A stretch of 64,000 nucleotides of DNA from Gaiellasilicea sp963791905 (GCA_963791905.1 CAWBTX010000005.1:1194682-1258681), one strand, 5' to 3'. Positions 36,361 through 46,828 are shown, numbered from the stretch's first letter. Numbers and translations are program-made. The notes: generated by a model from the letters alone, not told the origin.

Positions 36361-37527
36361 ATGCCACGGGCGTGCGTCATCGTGCTTGACGCCGTCGGAG
36401 CGGGGGAGTTGCCGGACGCGGCCTCGTACGGTGACGAGGGGTCGAACACGCTTGGCAATGTCGCCCGCGCCGTCGGAGGCCTCGACCTGCCCGCGCTCGA
36501 GGCGCTCGGCCTCGGCAACGTGATGCCGCTGGAGGGCTGTCCACCGCAGCCCGGTGCCCCAGCGATCGCCGGGCGCCTCTTCGAGCGCTCGAAGGGGAAG
36601 GACACGACGACGGGGCACTGGGAGCTGATGGGCGTCGTCACGCCGACCGCGATGCCGACCTACCCGCACGGGTTCCCGCACGACGTGATCGACCCGTTCA
36701 TGAACCGCACCGCGCGCGGCGTGCTCGGGAACAAGGTCGCCTCCGGCACGGAGATCATCGACGAGCTCGGCGAGGAGCACCAGGAGACGGGCAAGTGGAT
36801 CGTCTACACGTCGGCGGACTCGGTCTTCCAGATCGCCGCCCACGAGGAGACGATCCCGCTCGAGGAGCTCTACGAGGGTTGCCGAATCGCGCGCGAGATC
36901 CTCACGGGCAAGCATGCGGTCGGCCGCGTGATCGCGCGGCCGTTCATCGGCGAACCGGGCAACTACGAGCGCACGCCGAACCGGCACGACTTCTCGCTCG
37001 AGCCGCGCCGGCCGAACTACCTGTCGCTCGTCCGCGACAAGGGTCTGAAGGTGCACGCCGTCGGGAAGATCAGCGACATCTTCGCCGGCTGCGACATCGA
37101 CGAGTCGCGCCCGACGAAGTCGAACGTCGACGGCATCAACCAGACCGTCGCGCTCCTGCAGGAGATCGACGAGGGACTCGTCTTCACCAATCTCGTCGAG
37201 ACCGACATGCTCTGGGGGCACCGCAACGACCCGCTCAACTTCCATCGCTGCCTCCAGGACTTCGACCGCCGGCTCGAGGACATCCTCGAGGCGCTCCGCG
37301 CGGGTGATCTTCTCATCCTCACCTCCGACCACGGCTGCGATCCGACCACACCCTCGACCGACCACTCCCGCGAGCACGCGCTGCTGCTCAGCTACGCGGC
37401 CGGGCGGAACGCGAACGGCGCGACGCACGAGGGCGAGTTCGCCGACGTCGGCGCGACCGTGAACGCGTGGCTCGGCGGCAAGGCACCGTCGCGCGGGATC
37501 CCGGGCACGCCGATCCTGACGCCGTGA
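36361..37527 (+). CDS. deoB: phosphopentomutase
   Basis: Intact, 388 residues, interconverting ribose/deoxyribose 1- and 5-phosphates. Alkaline-phosphatase fold metal and nucleophile motifs: CVIVLDAVGAGELPDAASYG, SKGKDTTTGHWELMGVV (phosphorylated Thr), DIDESRPTKSNVDGINQTVA, LVETDMLWGHRNDPLNFHRC and LTSDHGCDPTTPSTDHSREH. It works with deoA downstream in nucleoside salvage. Its TGA overlaps the GTG of a methyltransferase gene. Confidence 0.95.
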   Translation: MPRACVIVLDAVGAGELPDAASYGDEGSNTLGNVARAVGGLDLPALEALGLGNVMPLEGCPPQPGAPAIAGRLFERSKGKDTTTGHWELMGVVTPTAMPTYPHGFPHDVIDPFMNRTARGVLGNKVASGTEIIDELGEEHQETGKWIVYTSADSVFQIAAHEETIPLEELYEGCRIAREILTGKHAVGRVIARPFIGEPGNYERTPNRHDFSLEPRRPNYLSLVRDKGLKVHAVGKISDIFAGCDIDESRPTKSNVDGINQTVALLQEIDEGLVFTNLVETDMLWGHRNDPLNFHRCLQDFDRRLEDILEALRAGDLLILTSDHGCDPTTPSTDHSREHALLLSYAAGRNANGATHEGEFADVGATVNAWLGGKAPSRGIPGTPILTP

Positions 37528-38231
37528 AGATCGACGACCCGGTCGCCGTCCGCCGTCAGTACGCGACGGAGGAGAACCTCGAAGCGCGCCGGTCCCTCTA
37601 CACGAACGTCGATGGCCCGGACCCGCGGCAGGTTGCGTTCGAGGCCGTCGCCGAGGTCGCTCCGCGGCGTGTGCTCGAGGTCGGCGGTGGCCCGGGCGAG
37701 CTCGCGGAACGGATCTCGACTGAGCTCGAGGCTCACATCGTGATGCTGGACATCTCACCGCGAATGGTCGAGCTCGCGCGCGAGCGCGGAGTCGAAGCGC
37801 AGGTCGGCGACGTGCAGGAGTTGCCGTTCGAGGACGACTCCTTCGACTGTGCCCTGGCTGCGTGGATGCTCTTCCACGTCCCGGATCTCGACCGCGGCCT
37901 GGGCGAACTCGTGCGGGTCCTGCGTCCGGGCGGGAGGCTGGTTGCGGTCACGAACGCGACCGACCATCTCCAGGAGCTCCGCGCGATCGCCGGCGAGGCG
38001 GCCTGGGGGCGTCCGTTCACGCGTGAGAACGGCGCGGGGATCCTCGAGCGTCACTTCGAGTCAGTCGAGCGGCGCGACGTCGACGGCTGGGCAACGATCG
38101 AGGATCACGAGGTCGTCGAGGACTTTCTGCGCTCGCTGCAGCACGAGACACAGATCGAGCCGGAGCCGTACGAGCTGCCGCTTCGGGTCCGCCGCGCCAG
38201 CTCGGTCTTCGTCGCCACGAAGGCGGCGTGA
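37524..38231 (+). CDS. class I SAM-dependent methyltransferase
   Basis: Intact, 235 residues. SAM-binding motifs RRVLEVGGGPGELAERI, IVMLDISPRMVELARERGVE, AQVGDVQELPFEDDSFDCAL and GELVRVLRPGGRLVAVTNAT are the UbiE/Methyltransf_11 pattern. C-terminal HFESVERRDVDGWATIED. Substrate not predictable. Start GTG overlaps deoB, so it is cotranscribed with it. It ends 1 nt before the convergent hicB stop. Confidence 0.88.
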   Translation: MKIDDPVAVRRQYATEENLEARRSLYTNVDGPDPRQVAFEAVAEVAPRRVLEVGGGPGELAERISTELEAHIVMLDISPRMVELARERGVEAQVGDVQELPFEDDSFDCALAAWMLFHVPDLDRGLGELVRVLRPGGRLVAVTNATDHLQELRAIAGEAAWGRPFTRENGAGILERHFESVERRDVDGWATIEDHEVVEDFLRSLQHETQIEPEPYELPLRVRRASSVFVATKAA

Positions 38232-38232
38232 C

Positions 38233-38481
38233 TCAGGCCGCAGGACGCGGCGGGTGAGCTACGTACACGCCGGGGCCGGTGCCGGTAGGAATCGGCTCTC
38301 CCGCCAGGGCCAGGCCCTCCAAGTGAAACGCGATCGCCGAGCGCATCTCAGCTTCGCACTCTTCGATTGACTCGCCCGTTGCCGCGCATCCGGGCAGGTC
38401 AGGGGACCATGCCGAGTAGTTCGACGGAGGTCCGCCCTCGATCAGGATGATGTACTGCTGCGTCTGTTCAGCCGTTGTCAC
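38233..38481 (-). CDS. hicB: HicB-like antitoxin
   Basis: 82 residues. The degenerate RNase H fold of HicB shows as YIILIEGGPPSNYSAWSPDL, PGCAATGESIEECEAEMRSA and IAFHLEGLALAGEPIPTG. No DNA-binding C-terminal extension is visible, as in short HicB proteins. GTG 38481 overlaps the stop of hicA, so toxin precedes antitoxin in one transcript. It neutralises HicA by direct binding. Confidence 0.88.
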   Translation of the reverse strand: MTTAEQTQQYIILIEGGPPSNYSAWSPDLPGCAATGESIEECEAEMRSAIAFHLEGLALAGEPIPTGTGPGVYVAHPPRPAA

Positions 38482-38666
38482 CGCTTCAATCCTGCCTGGC
38501 GAAGGATGCTGGCAGCCGTTTTCGGGTGCAAGTCGTGAGACTGCCGTCCCGGCACCGTGACGAGCCCCGGCTTCGTCGGGTGCGCGTACTGACGGTGACT
38601 TCCGCGCGTTCGGGTCAGCTGCCACCCGTCGGCCTCGATCATCCCGACGATCTGCCACACCTTCAT
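38478..38666 (-). CDS. hicA: HicA-like mRNA interferase toxin
   Basis: 62 residues, double-stranded-RNA-binding-like fold. KVWQIVGMIEADGWQLTRTR, GSHRQYAHPTKPGLVTVPGR and DLHPKTAASILRQAGL match HicA; the histidine in GSHRQY is the catalytic residue. It cleaves mRNA and is countered by HicB. The module lies between the deoB and deoA genes on the opposite strand, consistent with insertion. Confidence 0.9.
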   Translation of the reverse strand: MKVWQIVGMIEADGWQLTRTRGSHRQYAHPTKPGLVTVPGRQSHDLHPKTAASILRQAGLKR

Positions 38667-38671
38667 CGGGC

Positions 38672-38730
38672 ATGATCGTCGCCGTGTCGGCGGGCGCGAA
38701 CAAGATGGCCGAACTGGACGGGACGACGAA

Positions 38731-38734
<4 letters not shown>
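38672..38734 (+). CDS. 20-codon peptide or gene remnant before deoA
   Basis: ATG 38672 opens a frame reading MIVAVSAGANKMAELDGTTK that ends in TGA overlapping the deoA ATG. It may be a leader peptide, or the tail of a gene displaced when hicAB arrived. No family recognised. Confidence 0.3.
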
Positions 38735-40030
<1,296 letters not shown>

Positions 40031-40057
40031 AGGCTTGATGCGAGCGAGGCGGGTGGA

Positions 40058-40504
40058 TCAGCCAGTCGAGGGCGCACGTCCGGCCGCCACCGCAAGCGCG
40101 GTCTCGTACTCGTTCGTGGTGATCCGAACGACGCCCGCCTGGAAGTCGGCCTTGGCCTTCTCTGACGGGTCCATGTGCGACAGCACCGTCTGCATCGCGA
40201 CGGGCGGGTCCCACTCCTCGAACTGAGCGAGCACCACTCCGCTCGGGGCATCACCCGGGTACACCTGCGCCTCGGACGGTGTCCAATCGTGGACCGCCGA
40301 GGCAAGCTCGGCCCGGCCGATGAACTCCCGCTCGGGCGCGCCCAGATAGACGAGGACGAGGTCGCCGGGGGCAAGCGCGTCGCGATGCGGCTCGTCGGTG
40401 TCGACGCCCCACATCCCGACTCGCAGGAGCTCGGCGACCTGGTCGCGCGGCGACGGGCCGCTCGCTGCGTCCCCTTTCACCGAGTTGAAGATGTAGTGCG
40501 CCAC
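40058..40504 (-). CDS. EVE/PUA-like domain protein
   Basis: Intact, 148 residues. MAHYIFNSVKGDAASGPSPR, GMWGVDTDEPHRDALAPGDL, VLVYLGAPEREFIGRAELAS and VHDWTPSEAQVYPGDAPSG match EVE-type folds, which bind modified bases in DNA or RNA and often sit near restriction or RNA-modification genes. Nothing of that kind is adjacent here apart from mutM 600 bp away. Function inferred only at fold level. Confidence 0.72.
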   Translation of the reverse strand: MAHYIFNSVKGDAASGPSPRDQVAELLRVGMWGVDTDEPHRDALAPGDLVLVYLGAPEREFIGRAELASAVHDWTPSEAQVYPGDAPSGVVLAQFEEWDPPVAMQTVLSHMDPSEKAKADFQAGVVRITTNEYETALAVAAGRAPSTG

Positions 40505-40608
40505 CTGCGCGAGCGTAACGTGAGCTCGCAGGAGCTCGCCTGGGCCGAGAGGAGGCGCGCTGAGGCAGCATGATCTCCTTGCAATACCCGAGCGAAAGGG
40601 AGGAACGG

Positions 40609-41079
40609 ATGCGCCGCTTGAATTTCGTGGCAGACGAACCCTGGGATGAGGTGGACGACCAGGACCGGGTGCGCGTCCGCTGGTTCGGGCACACGCTCGG
40701 GACCGACATGCTCGGTGCCTCTTTGAGGGAGCTTCTGCCTGGGTCGCCGGGAGGTCACCTGCACATGCACTACGGCGTCGAGGAGATGTTCTTCATCCTC
40801 AGCGGAAGGCCGACCGTCCGCACTCCGGAAGCCGAGGAGCAGCTTTCGCCCGGAGACGTCGTCTACTTCCCCGAGGGGCCGGACGGACTGCACACGTTCT
40901 CGAACCCGACGGACGAGCCGGCGCGGCTGCTCGCCATCTCGACCAAGCGGTTTCCCGACGTCGTGGCCTACCCGGAGGCGGGGGTCGCCTGGGTGGCCAC
41001 GCGCCATCCCGAGCGCCCGGTGCCAGAGGGCGGCGACGAAGGAGTCATCGCCCGCTTCGAGTTGCCTCGCGGCGAGTGA
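40609..41079 (+). CDS. cupin domain protein
   Basis: Intact, about 156 residues. ATG 40609 is chosen because a GGGAGGAA ribosome-binding site sits a few bases upstream; an ATG at 40570 is also in frame. Cupin boxes: GSPGGHLHMHYGVEEMFFIL (two His and Glu) and GDVVYFPEGPDGLHTFSNPT. Single-domain cupins bind a metal and may be isomerases, oxygenases or sensors. It lies upstream of mutM without overlap. Confidence 0.82.
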   Translation: MRRLNFVADEPWDEVDDQDRVRVRWFGHTLGTDMLGASLRELLPGSPGGHLHMHYGVEEMFFILSGRPTVRTPEAEEQLSPGDVVYFPEGPDGLHTFSNPTDEPARLLAISTKRFPDVVAYPEAGVAWVATRHPERPVPEGGDEGVIARFELPRGE

Positions 41080-41112
41080 TGCCCGCTCGCCGGGTTTCAC
41101 TTCGAGCCTCGC

Positions 41113-41928
41113 GTGCCTGAGCTGCCGGAGGTCGAGACGGTACGGCGACGGCTGGCGCCGATCCTCGAGGGGCGCACGTTCGAGCAGGTCGAGATCGACG
41201 ACGTTCGGCTCACCCGCCCGCTCGAGCCGCTCGAGGTCGCAGCGGAGCTGGAGGGCGAGCGCGTCGCGGAGGTCGGTCGCCGTGGCAAGTACCTCATCGT
41301 CCGGTTCGAGTCGGGCCGGGCGCTGCTGGTGCACCTGCGGATGACGGGCACCGTCCTGCACGACCCTGCGTCGGAGGTGCCGCACCGGCGAGCGCTCGTC
41401 ACGCTCGACGACGGGACGCGGATCGCCTACCGGGACGTCCGCCGCTTCGGCACCTGGCTCTTGCTCGAGCCAGGCGAGCTCGAGCCGTACCTCGCAGCGA
41501 AGGTCGGCGTGGAGCCGCTGGGGCGGTTCACGGCGAAGGGCCTCGGCGAGCGCCTTGCCGGCCGGCGCGCGCCGCTCAAGGCGGCGTTGCTCGATCAGCG
41601 CACCGTGGCGGGCCTCGGGAACATCTACGTCGACGAGGCGCTCTGGTACGCGCGGCTGCACCCGCTCCGTCCGGCGGGAAGCCTGGACGCGGACGAGCTG
41701 CGGCGGCTGCACCGGGGGATCAGACGAGCGCTCGAGCTCGGCATCGCTCGCCAGGGGTCGACGCTGACCGACTACCGCCTACCGGACGGCTCGTCGGGCT
41801 CGATGCAGCGCGAGTTCCGCGCCTACGGGCGGCTGGACGAGCCGTGCGACCGCTGCGGGACGCCGATCGAGAAGACGCGCGTGGGCGGCCGCGGCACGTG
41901 GTTCTGCCCGACGTGCCAGACCTTGTAG
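41113..41928 (+). CDS. mutM: formamidopyrimidine-DNA glycosylase
   Basis: Intact, 271 residues. Removes 8-oxoguanine and FaPy lesions. N-terminal PELPEVETVRRRLAP contains the catalytic Pro/Glu; the beta-elimination Lys lies in GRRGKYLIVRFESGRALLVH; later GNIYVDEALWYARLHPLR and the zinc finger CDRCGTPIEKTRVGGRGTWF then CPTCQ. Start GTG 41113 places Pro second, as the mechanism requires. Standard length. Confidence 0.96.
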   Translation: MPELPEVETVRRRLAPILEGRTFEQVEIDDVRLTRPLEPLEVAAELEGERVAEVGRRGKYLIVRFESGRALLVHLRMTGTVLHDPASEVPHRRALVTLDDGTRIAYRDVRRFGTWLLLEPGELEPYLAAKVGVEPLGRFTAKGLGERLAGRRAPLKAALLDQRTVAGLGNIYVDEALWYARLHPLRPAGSLDADELRRLHRGIRRALELGIARQGSTLTDYRLPDGSSGSMQREFRAYGRLDEPCDRCGTPIEKTRVGGRGTWFCPTCQTL

Positions 41929-41939
41929 CAGTCTGTTGC
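41925..41939. repeat. variant copy of the 15-bp palindromic repeat
   Basis: GTAGCAGTCTGTTGC differs at two positions from the copy at 33603. It spans the mutM stop and the gap to the convergent glutaredoxin gene. Confidence 0.4.
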
Positions 41940-42193
41940 TAGGCCGCGATGCGCTCGTCGAGCGCGCCGGCCTGACTCAGGCGCCAGAGCTCGGTGTAGC
42001 CGCCGATCGGCTGGCCGTCGATCACGATCTGCGGCACCGACCACCCGCCGGTGAGCTCGTGGAGCGTCTGGCGGAACGCGGGATCGTCGTCGAGCGGGAT
42101 CTCCTCGTACGGAAGACCGCGCTCGTCGAGCAGCGCCTTCGCGCGCACGCAGTAGCCACACCAGCGCGTCGTGTAGATCTGAATCCTCTTCAT
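41939..42193 (-). CDS. glutaredoxin
   Basis: Intact, 84 residues. RIQIYTTRWCGYCVRAKALL has the dithiol active site CGYC, then LPYEEIPLDDDPAFRQTLHE, the cis-Pro segment GGWSVPQIVIDGQPIGGYTE. Thiol-disulfide exchange using glutathione or mycothiol-type cofactors (mycoredoxin-like). Convergent with mutM. Confidence 0.9.
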   Translation of the reverse strand: MKRIQIYTTRWCGYCVRAKALLDERGLPYEEIPLDDDPAFRQTLHELTGGWSVPQIVIDGQPIGGYTELWRLSQAGALDERIAA

Positions 42194-42242
42194 CGCAGTT
42201 ACAACGTATATCTCGGGACCTGGGTTCTGCCGACGGCGTCTC

Positions 42243-42248
42243 TAGACT
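42243..42248 (+). promoter_or_regulatory. -10 box of recO, leaderless spacing
   Basis: TAGACT, 6 nt, then ATG 42255. Confidence 0.55.
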
Positions 42249-42254
42249 CGCTGC

Positions 42255-42998
42255 ATGGGCCGGACGTACAAGACCGAGGCGGTCGTCCTGCGCTCGTTTC
42301 GGCTTCGCGAGGCCGATCGCGTGCTGCACGTGTACACGGCCGACCGCGGCCGCGTCGGCGCGGTGGCGAAGGGCGTGCGGCGGACGAAGTCGCGCTTCGG
42401 CGCGCGGCTCGAGCCGCTCTCGCACGTCGAGCTGATGCTGCACCAGGGCTCGGGCGAGCTGCAGACGGTCACCGGGGTCGCGCTGATCCGCTCGCATCAC
42501 GAGGCGCGCGAGGAGCCGTACCGGCTGGCGGTGGGGCTCGTCGGCGCCGAGGCGATGCTGCGGCTCTTCACCGAGCAGGAGGCGAACGAGCGCGCGTTCA
42601 CGGCGCTCACGCGCTTCCTCGACCGGCTCGACGAGCTGCCGTCGCGCGCGCCGCCCGCGAGGCCGGCCACCGATCCGCTCGCCCTCTCGTTCCAGCTGAA
42701 GCTGCTCTGGCTCTCGGGCTACATGCCGCACCTCGACTCCTGCGTCGAGTGCGGTGTGGAGGAGGGGCTCGTCGGCTACCTGCCCTCGGCGGGCGGGGCG
42801 GTGTGCCGCGAGTGCGGGCCGGGCACGATCGCGCTCTCGCCGGAGGGGCTCCGCGGCATCCGGGCGCTGCTCGCGAAGCCCGCTCGCCGGAGCGGACGAC
42901 GCGGCTTGACAGATCGCGCCGCGCGCGAGTCGCTGGCGGTGATCACGGCGTCGTACGAGCACCACGGCGGCTTCCGCCTGCGCACGCTCTCCGCATGA
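42255..42998 (+). CDS. recO: DNA repair protein RecO
   Basis: About 247 residues. OB-fold N-terminus: RTYKTEAVVLRSFRLREADR, RGRVGAVAKGVRRTKSRFGA; helical middle; zinc finger with four cysteines in HLDSCVECGVEEGLV and GAVCRECG; C-terminal SYEHHGGFRLRTLSA. RecO loads RecA on gapped DNA and anneals strands. A small local frame excursion is possible near 42890. Its TGA overlaps the next ATG. Confidence 0.93.
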   Translation: MGRTYKTEAVVLRSFRLREADRVLHVYTADRGRVGAVAKGVRRTKSRFGARLEPLSHVELMLHQGSGELQTVTGVALIRSHHEAREEPYRLAVGLVGAEAMLRLFTEQEANERAFTALTRFLDRLDELPSRAPPARPATDPLALSFQLKLLWLSGYMPHLDSCVECGVEEGLVGYLPSAGGAVCRECGPGTIALSPEGLRGIRALLAKPARRSGRRGLTDRAARESLAVITASYEHHGGFRLRTLSA

Positions 42999-43417
42999 GG
43001 CGCGCGCTGCCAGGTGGATACGAGCTGGACGACGATCCAGCCCGGATCGACCGCGAGGAGGTGCACCGCTTCATCTCGGAGGAGTCGTACTGGGCCGCGG
43101 GACGGCCGCGCGACGTGATGGACGGCCTCGTCGACCGGGCGAGCCGGGTCGTCGGGCTCTACCACGACGGCCGGCAGGTCGGCTTCAGCCGGACGGTCGA
43201 CGCGCCCGACGCCGGTCTCGTCTACCTCGCGGACGTCTACGTCCATCCGGACCACCGCGGCGCGGGACGTGGCGTCGAGCTCGTGCGCTTCACGGTCGAG
43301 GATGGGCCCTTTGCGGACCGGCGCTGGATCCTTCACACGGCCGACGCGCACGGGCTCTACGAGAAGTTCGGCTTCGCGCCGGGCGAGCGCCTGCTCGAGC
43401 GGCCATCGAGGGTCTAG
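42995..43417 (+). CDS. GNAT family acetyltransferase
   Basis: Intact, 140 residues. Begins with YELDDDPARIDREEVHRFIS and YWAAGRPRDV, then VVGLYHDGRQVGFSRTVDAP, the acetyl-CoA loop YLADVYVHPDHRGAGRGVEL and WILHTADAHGLYEKFGFAPG. This is the subfamily annotated as YitI/ElaA-like with ESYWA motif; its substrate is unknown. Coupled to recO by ATGA overlap. Its TAG shares a CTAG with the glyS stop. Confidence 0.88.
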   Translation: MRRALPGGYELDDDPARIDREEVHRFISEESYWAAGRPRDVMDGLVDRASRVVGLYHDGRQVGFSRTVDAPDAGLVYLADVYVHPDHRGAGRGVELVRFTVEDGPFADRRWILHTADAHGLYEKFGFAPGERLLERPSRV

Positions 43418-44774
43418 TCCGTTTTCGGCGTCCGCCACTCCTCCGCGAGCCGGTCGAGGACGTGCTCGCGGGCGCCGCCGATCGGGATCCGCTCCTGCGC
43501 GAGCGAGTCGCGGTCGCGGATCGTGACCGTGTCGTCCTCGAGCGTCTGCTCGTCGACCGTCAGCGCCCACGGCGTGCCGATCTCGTCCTGGCGGCGGTAG
43601 CGGCGGCCGATCGCGCCGCTGTCGTCGTACTCGGCGCTGACGACGCGGCGCAGCTCCTCGAAGAGCGCGCGCGACTTCGCGACCATGTCCTCGCTCTTGC
43701 CGATCAGCGGCAGCACCGCCGCCTTCACCGGCGCGAGCTGCGGGATGCAGCCGCAGCACCGTCCGCTCGCGCTCGGCGACGACCTCCTCGTCGTAGGCGT
43801 CGATCAGGAACGTGAGCATCGAGCGGTTGACGCCGAGCGCCGGCTCGATCACGTGCGGCACGAAGCGCTCGCCGGTGCCCGCGTCGACCCACTCGAGATC
43901 CTTCCCGGACGAGCCGGCGTGCGCAGTCAGGTCGAAGTCGCCGCGGTTCGCGATCCCCTCGAGCTCCGACCAGCCGATCGGGTAGAGGTACTCGATGTCG
44001 CTCGTCTCGCTCGAGTAGTGCGAGAGCTCGTCGGCGTCGTGCGGGCGCACGCGCAGGTGGCTCTCGCGCACGCCGAGCCGCACGTGCCAGGCGAGCCGCT
44101 CGTCGACCCAGTAGCGGTACCACTCGCTCGCCTCGGCCGGCGGCACGAAGTACTCCATCTCCATCTGCTCGAACTCGAGCGTCCGGAAGATGAAGTTGCC
44201 GGGCGTGATCTCGTTGCGGAACGACTTGCCGACCTGCGCGATCCCGAACGGCGGCTTGCGGCGCGCGATCTGGGCGACGTTCTTGAAGTTGATGAAGATG
44301 CCCTGCGCCGTCTCCGGGCGCAGGTAGACGTCGGTGCCCGTCTCCTCGACCGCGCCCACGCGCGTCCTGAACATGAGGTTGAACTGGCGCGGCTCGGTCA
44401 GGTCGCAGTCGGAGGTCTCGCCCGGGCGCTTGCTCGGCCGCTTGCCGCAGCTGCTCCTCGTCGAGCTTGTCGGCCCGGAAGCGCTGCTTGCACGTGCGGC
44501 AGTCGACGAGCGGGTCGCTGAAGCCGCCGACGTGGCCGGAGGCCTCCCAGACCTGCGGGTGGAGGATGATCGAGGAGTCGAGCGCGAGGATGTCCTCCCG
44601 CTCCTGCACCATCGCGCGCAGCCACGCGGCCTTGACGTTGTCCTTCAGCAGAACGCCGTAGTGGCCGTAGTCGTACGACGAGCCGAGGCCGCCGTAGATC
44701 TCCGACGAGGGGAAGACGAACCCGCGCCGGCGGCACAGCGAGACGATCTTGTCCATCGTGACGGTGTCGGCCAT
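43414..44774 (-). CDS. glyS: glycyl-tRNA synthetase, alpha2 type (frameshifted)
   Basis: Class II synthetase: KIVSLCRRRGFVFPSSEIYG, GLGSSYDYGHYGVLLKDNVK, FSDPLVDCRTCKQRFRADKL, then after a break near 44435 VYLRPETAQGIFINFKNVAQ, FGIAQVGKSFRNEITPGNFI and FRTLEFEQMEMEYFVPPAEA; the anticodon domain ends KSEDMVAKSRALFEELRR and RDSLAQERIPIGGAREHVL. A second break lies near 43740. The dimeric archaeal/eukaryal-like type is normal in Actinomycetota. Shares CTAG stops with the convergent GNAT gene. Confidence 0.93.
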
Positions 44775-44786
44775 CGGACGGAGAGG

Positions 44787-45680
44787 CTAGCCGGAGGACG
44801 GTCGAGCGAACCAGGTATAGCGGCCGATCTCCTCGAAGCCGATCGAGCGATAGAGGGCCCGTGCCTCGTCGCTCTGCGCGTAGACGACCGCGGTGTCGGC
44901 TCCGGCGTCGCGCGCGGCTCGCATCGCCGCGATGCACGCCGCACCCCCGAGGCCGCGTCGACGGTACGCTCGCGTCCGTGCCGACGGGCTCGAGCTCCAC
45001 GACCCGGTTGTCCGCGTCGAGCCACACGAGACACGAGGCGGCGAACGGGCCGTCGCTCGCCTCCACGACCCAGTCGAGCTCCTGCCGGTATGGCCAGGCT
45101 GCCGCGGCCGCCGCGTAGCCCTCCGTCGTCATCGCGGGAGGGCGCGGTCCTGCCGTGCCGAAGGACGCACGGTGCACCTGGACGCGGCGCTCGAGATCCT
45201 CGGGCAGGCGCACGTGGCGCAGCGCGGAAGCCCTCAGGGAGGACCGGTTCGGCGAGATCGGCGAGCGTCCGAGCGTGGCTGTACATCTCGTCCTCAGCGA
45301 GCGGCCCGAAGCCACGCTCGACGAGCAGCCCGCGCAGCTCGCCGTCCGCGTCCAGGGAGTCGACCTTGACCGCGAGCCCGGCCCGCGCGTCCGCCCAGGC
45401 GATCGCGTCGTCCAGGAACTCGCCGCGCCGCCCGGCGCGATCGCGAGCTGGAGCTCGTCCGGCAGCGTCACCCACGCCCACGCGACGACCTCGCCGTCTT
45501 CCTCCCACAGCCGCGTCGGGAACGTGTGCTCGCGCCCGGCGATGGAGAACCGCCTCCACGGCAGGTCGCCGATGTGATGCGAGACCGGCGGCTCGCCGCG
45601 CTCGGCCCACATCCGCGGTCGACCAGCTGCTGCATGCGGCGCAGATCGTCGGGGCCGTCGTAGTCGCGCGCTCTGACCAC
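44787..45680 (-). CDS. GNAT acetyltransferase with tandem domains (frameshifted)
   Basis: About 295 residues. Begins ARDYDGPDDLRRMQQLVDR; then MWAERGEPPVSHHIGDLPWR, EEDGEVVAWAWVTLPDELQL, LRGLLVERGFGPLAEDEMYS, and a second domain with VVEASDGPFAASCLVWLDAD, NRVVELEPVGT, DTAVVYAQSDEARALYRSIG and FEEIGRYTWFARPSS. Two acetyltransferase-like halves, as in mycothiol-synthase-type or peptide acetyltransferases. Breaks near 45610, 45430, 45220 and 44970. Start GTG 45680 has a -10 box (TAAGGT on the minus strand) 6 nt upstream. Confidence 0.78.
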
Positions 45681-45686
45681 CGGCGC

Positions 45687-45696
45687 ACCTTACGCT
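45687..45696. promoter_or_regulatory. overlapping divergent -10 boxes
   Basis: ACCTTACGCT holds TAAGGT on the minus strand (6 nt before GTG 45680) and TACGCT on the plus strand (7 nt before ATG 45704). The two promoters share bases, so they may exclude each other. Confidence 0.5.
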
Positions 45697-45703
45697 TCGC
45701 CGG

Positions 45704-46531
45704 ATGGCGACCGCGAGATCGTCGAGCTCCACATCGTCTCGGACTCGACGGGGGAGACGGCGGCGCGGCTCGTGGCCGCGCTCGAGGCGCAGTTCCCCGA
45801 GCAGCCGTTCGAGGAGGTGCGCCACCCGCAGATCGAGACGATCGACGATCTCCAGCTGGCGGTGAACCGCGCCAAGGGGCGGCCGGCGGTGATGGTCTAC
45901 ACGCTCGTCGACCGCGAGCTGCGCGAGGCGATGCGGACGCTCTGCCGCAGCGCCCGCGTCCACTACTGCGACCTGCTCGGCCATCCGATCGAGTCGATCG
46001 CGAAGGTCTCCGGCATGGCGGCGAAGATGAAGCCCGGGCGCGCGGCCGCCGCTCAACTCGGCCTACTTCAAGCGGATGGAGGCGATCGAGTTCGCGGTCA
46101 AGTTCGACGACGGCGTCGGCAGCGGGCTGCGCGAGGCGGACATCGTCCTCGTCGGCGTCTCCCGCACGTCGAAGACGCCGCTCTCGATCTACCTCGGCTA
46201 CCTCGGCCAGAAGGCGGCGAACGTGCCGATCGTGAAGGGGATCACGCCGCCGCCGGAGCTCTTCGAGATCGACCCGACGAAGATCGTCGGGCTCACGATC
46301 GACGCCGAGCGGCTCGCGGAGATCCGCACGGCGCGCGTGCGGTCGATGGGCGCCCGGAACCGGCGCTACGCCGAGATGGTCGAGATCTACGAGGAGCTCG
46401 ACGAGGCGGCGGCGCTGCACCGGCGGCTCGGCTGCCCGGTCATCGACGTCACGGGGCTCTCGATCGAGGAGACGGCGCACCGCGTCGTCCGGCTCGTCGA
46501 CCGGCGGCGGCAGGAGGCGGCGGTCACGTGA
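45704..46531 (+). CDS. PPDK regulatory protein (bifunctional kinase/pyrophosphorylase, DUF299; frameshifted)
   Basis: About 275 residues. EIVELHIVSDSTGETAARLV (a base is missing near 45708), FEEVRHPQIETIDDLQLAVN, VHYCDLLGHPIESIAKVSGM, then after a break near 46050 NSAYFKRMEAIEFAVKFDDG, the P-loop VGVSRTSKTPLSIYLGYLGQ and VGLTIDAERLAEIRTARVRS. This family phosphorylates and dephosphorylates the catalytic-loop Thr of pyruvate phosphate dikinase using ADP and Pi. The target PPDK is encoded at 48544 in the same window. Confidence 0.92.
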
Positions 46532-46549
46532 CCGCGGAGGAAGCCGCCG

Positions 46550-46695
46550 GTGCCGAAGTGGCGCTGGGCGGTCTGGTGGACGATCCTCCTCGCGGCGGAC
46601 TTCGTCTTCTACGTGCTCCTGACGCCGCTCTGGCTCGGCCTCCGCGGCGCCGCCTGGGTGGCCGAGTGGCGCTCGCGGCGGCGGTCGCAGGCTAG
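46550..46695 (+). CDS. small membrane protein, end unresolved
   Basis: GTG 46550 opens PKWRWAVWWTILLAADFVFY then VLLTPLWLGLRGAAWVAEWR, a single strongly predicted transmembrane helix with Trp-rich ends, followed by an Arg-rich tail. The frame continues into repeat DNA without a convincing stop; a TAG at 46693 in another frame is the likely end if one base is wrong. Unknown function; it directly follows the PPDK regulator. Confidence 0.5.
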
Positions 46696-46828
46696 CGACG
46701 CTTTCCACAGCCGTCCGCGCGCAGCCGCGTCCGAAGCGGCCGAGGCGACTGTCGGCGTTGCCGACGACGACAACGGCGCGCCGAGTAGACAAAAGCCCTG
46801 CAAACGGCGAGCCGTCGCGGGTCGCGCG
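46696..46828. other. intergenic stretch, nothing recognised
   Basis: No gene or structured element supported; lies between the small membrane protein and the tandem repeat array. Confidence 0.4.
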
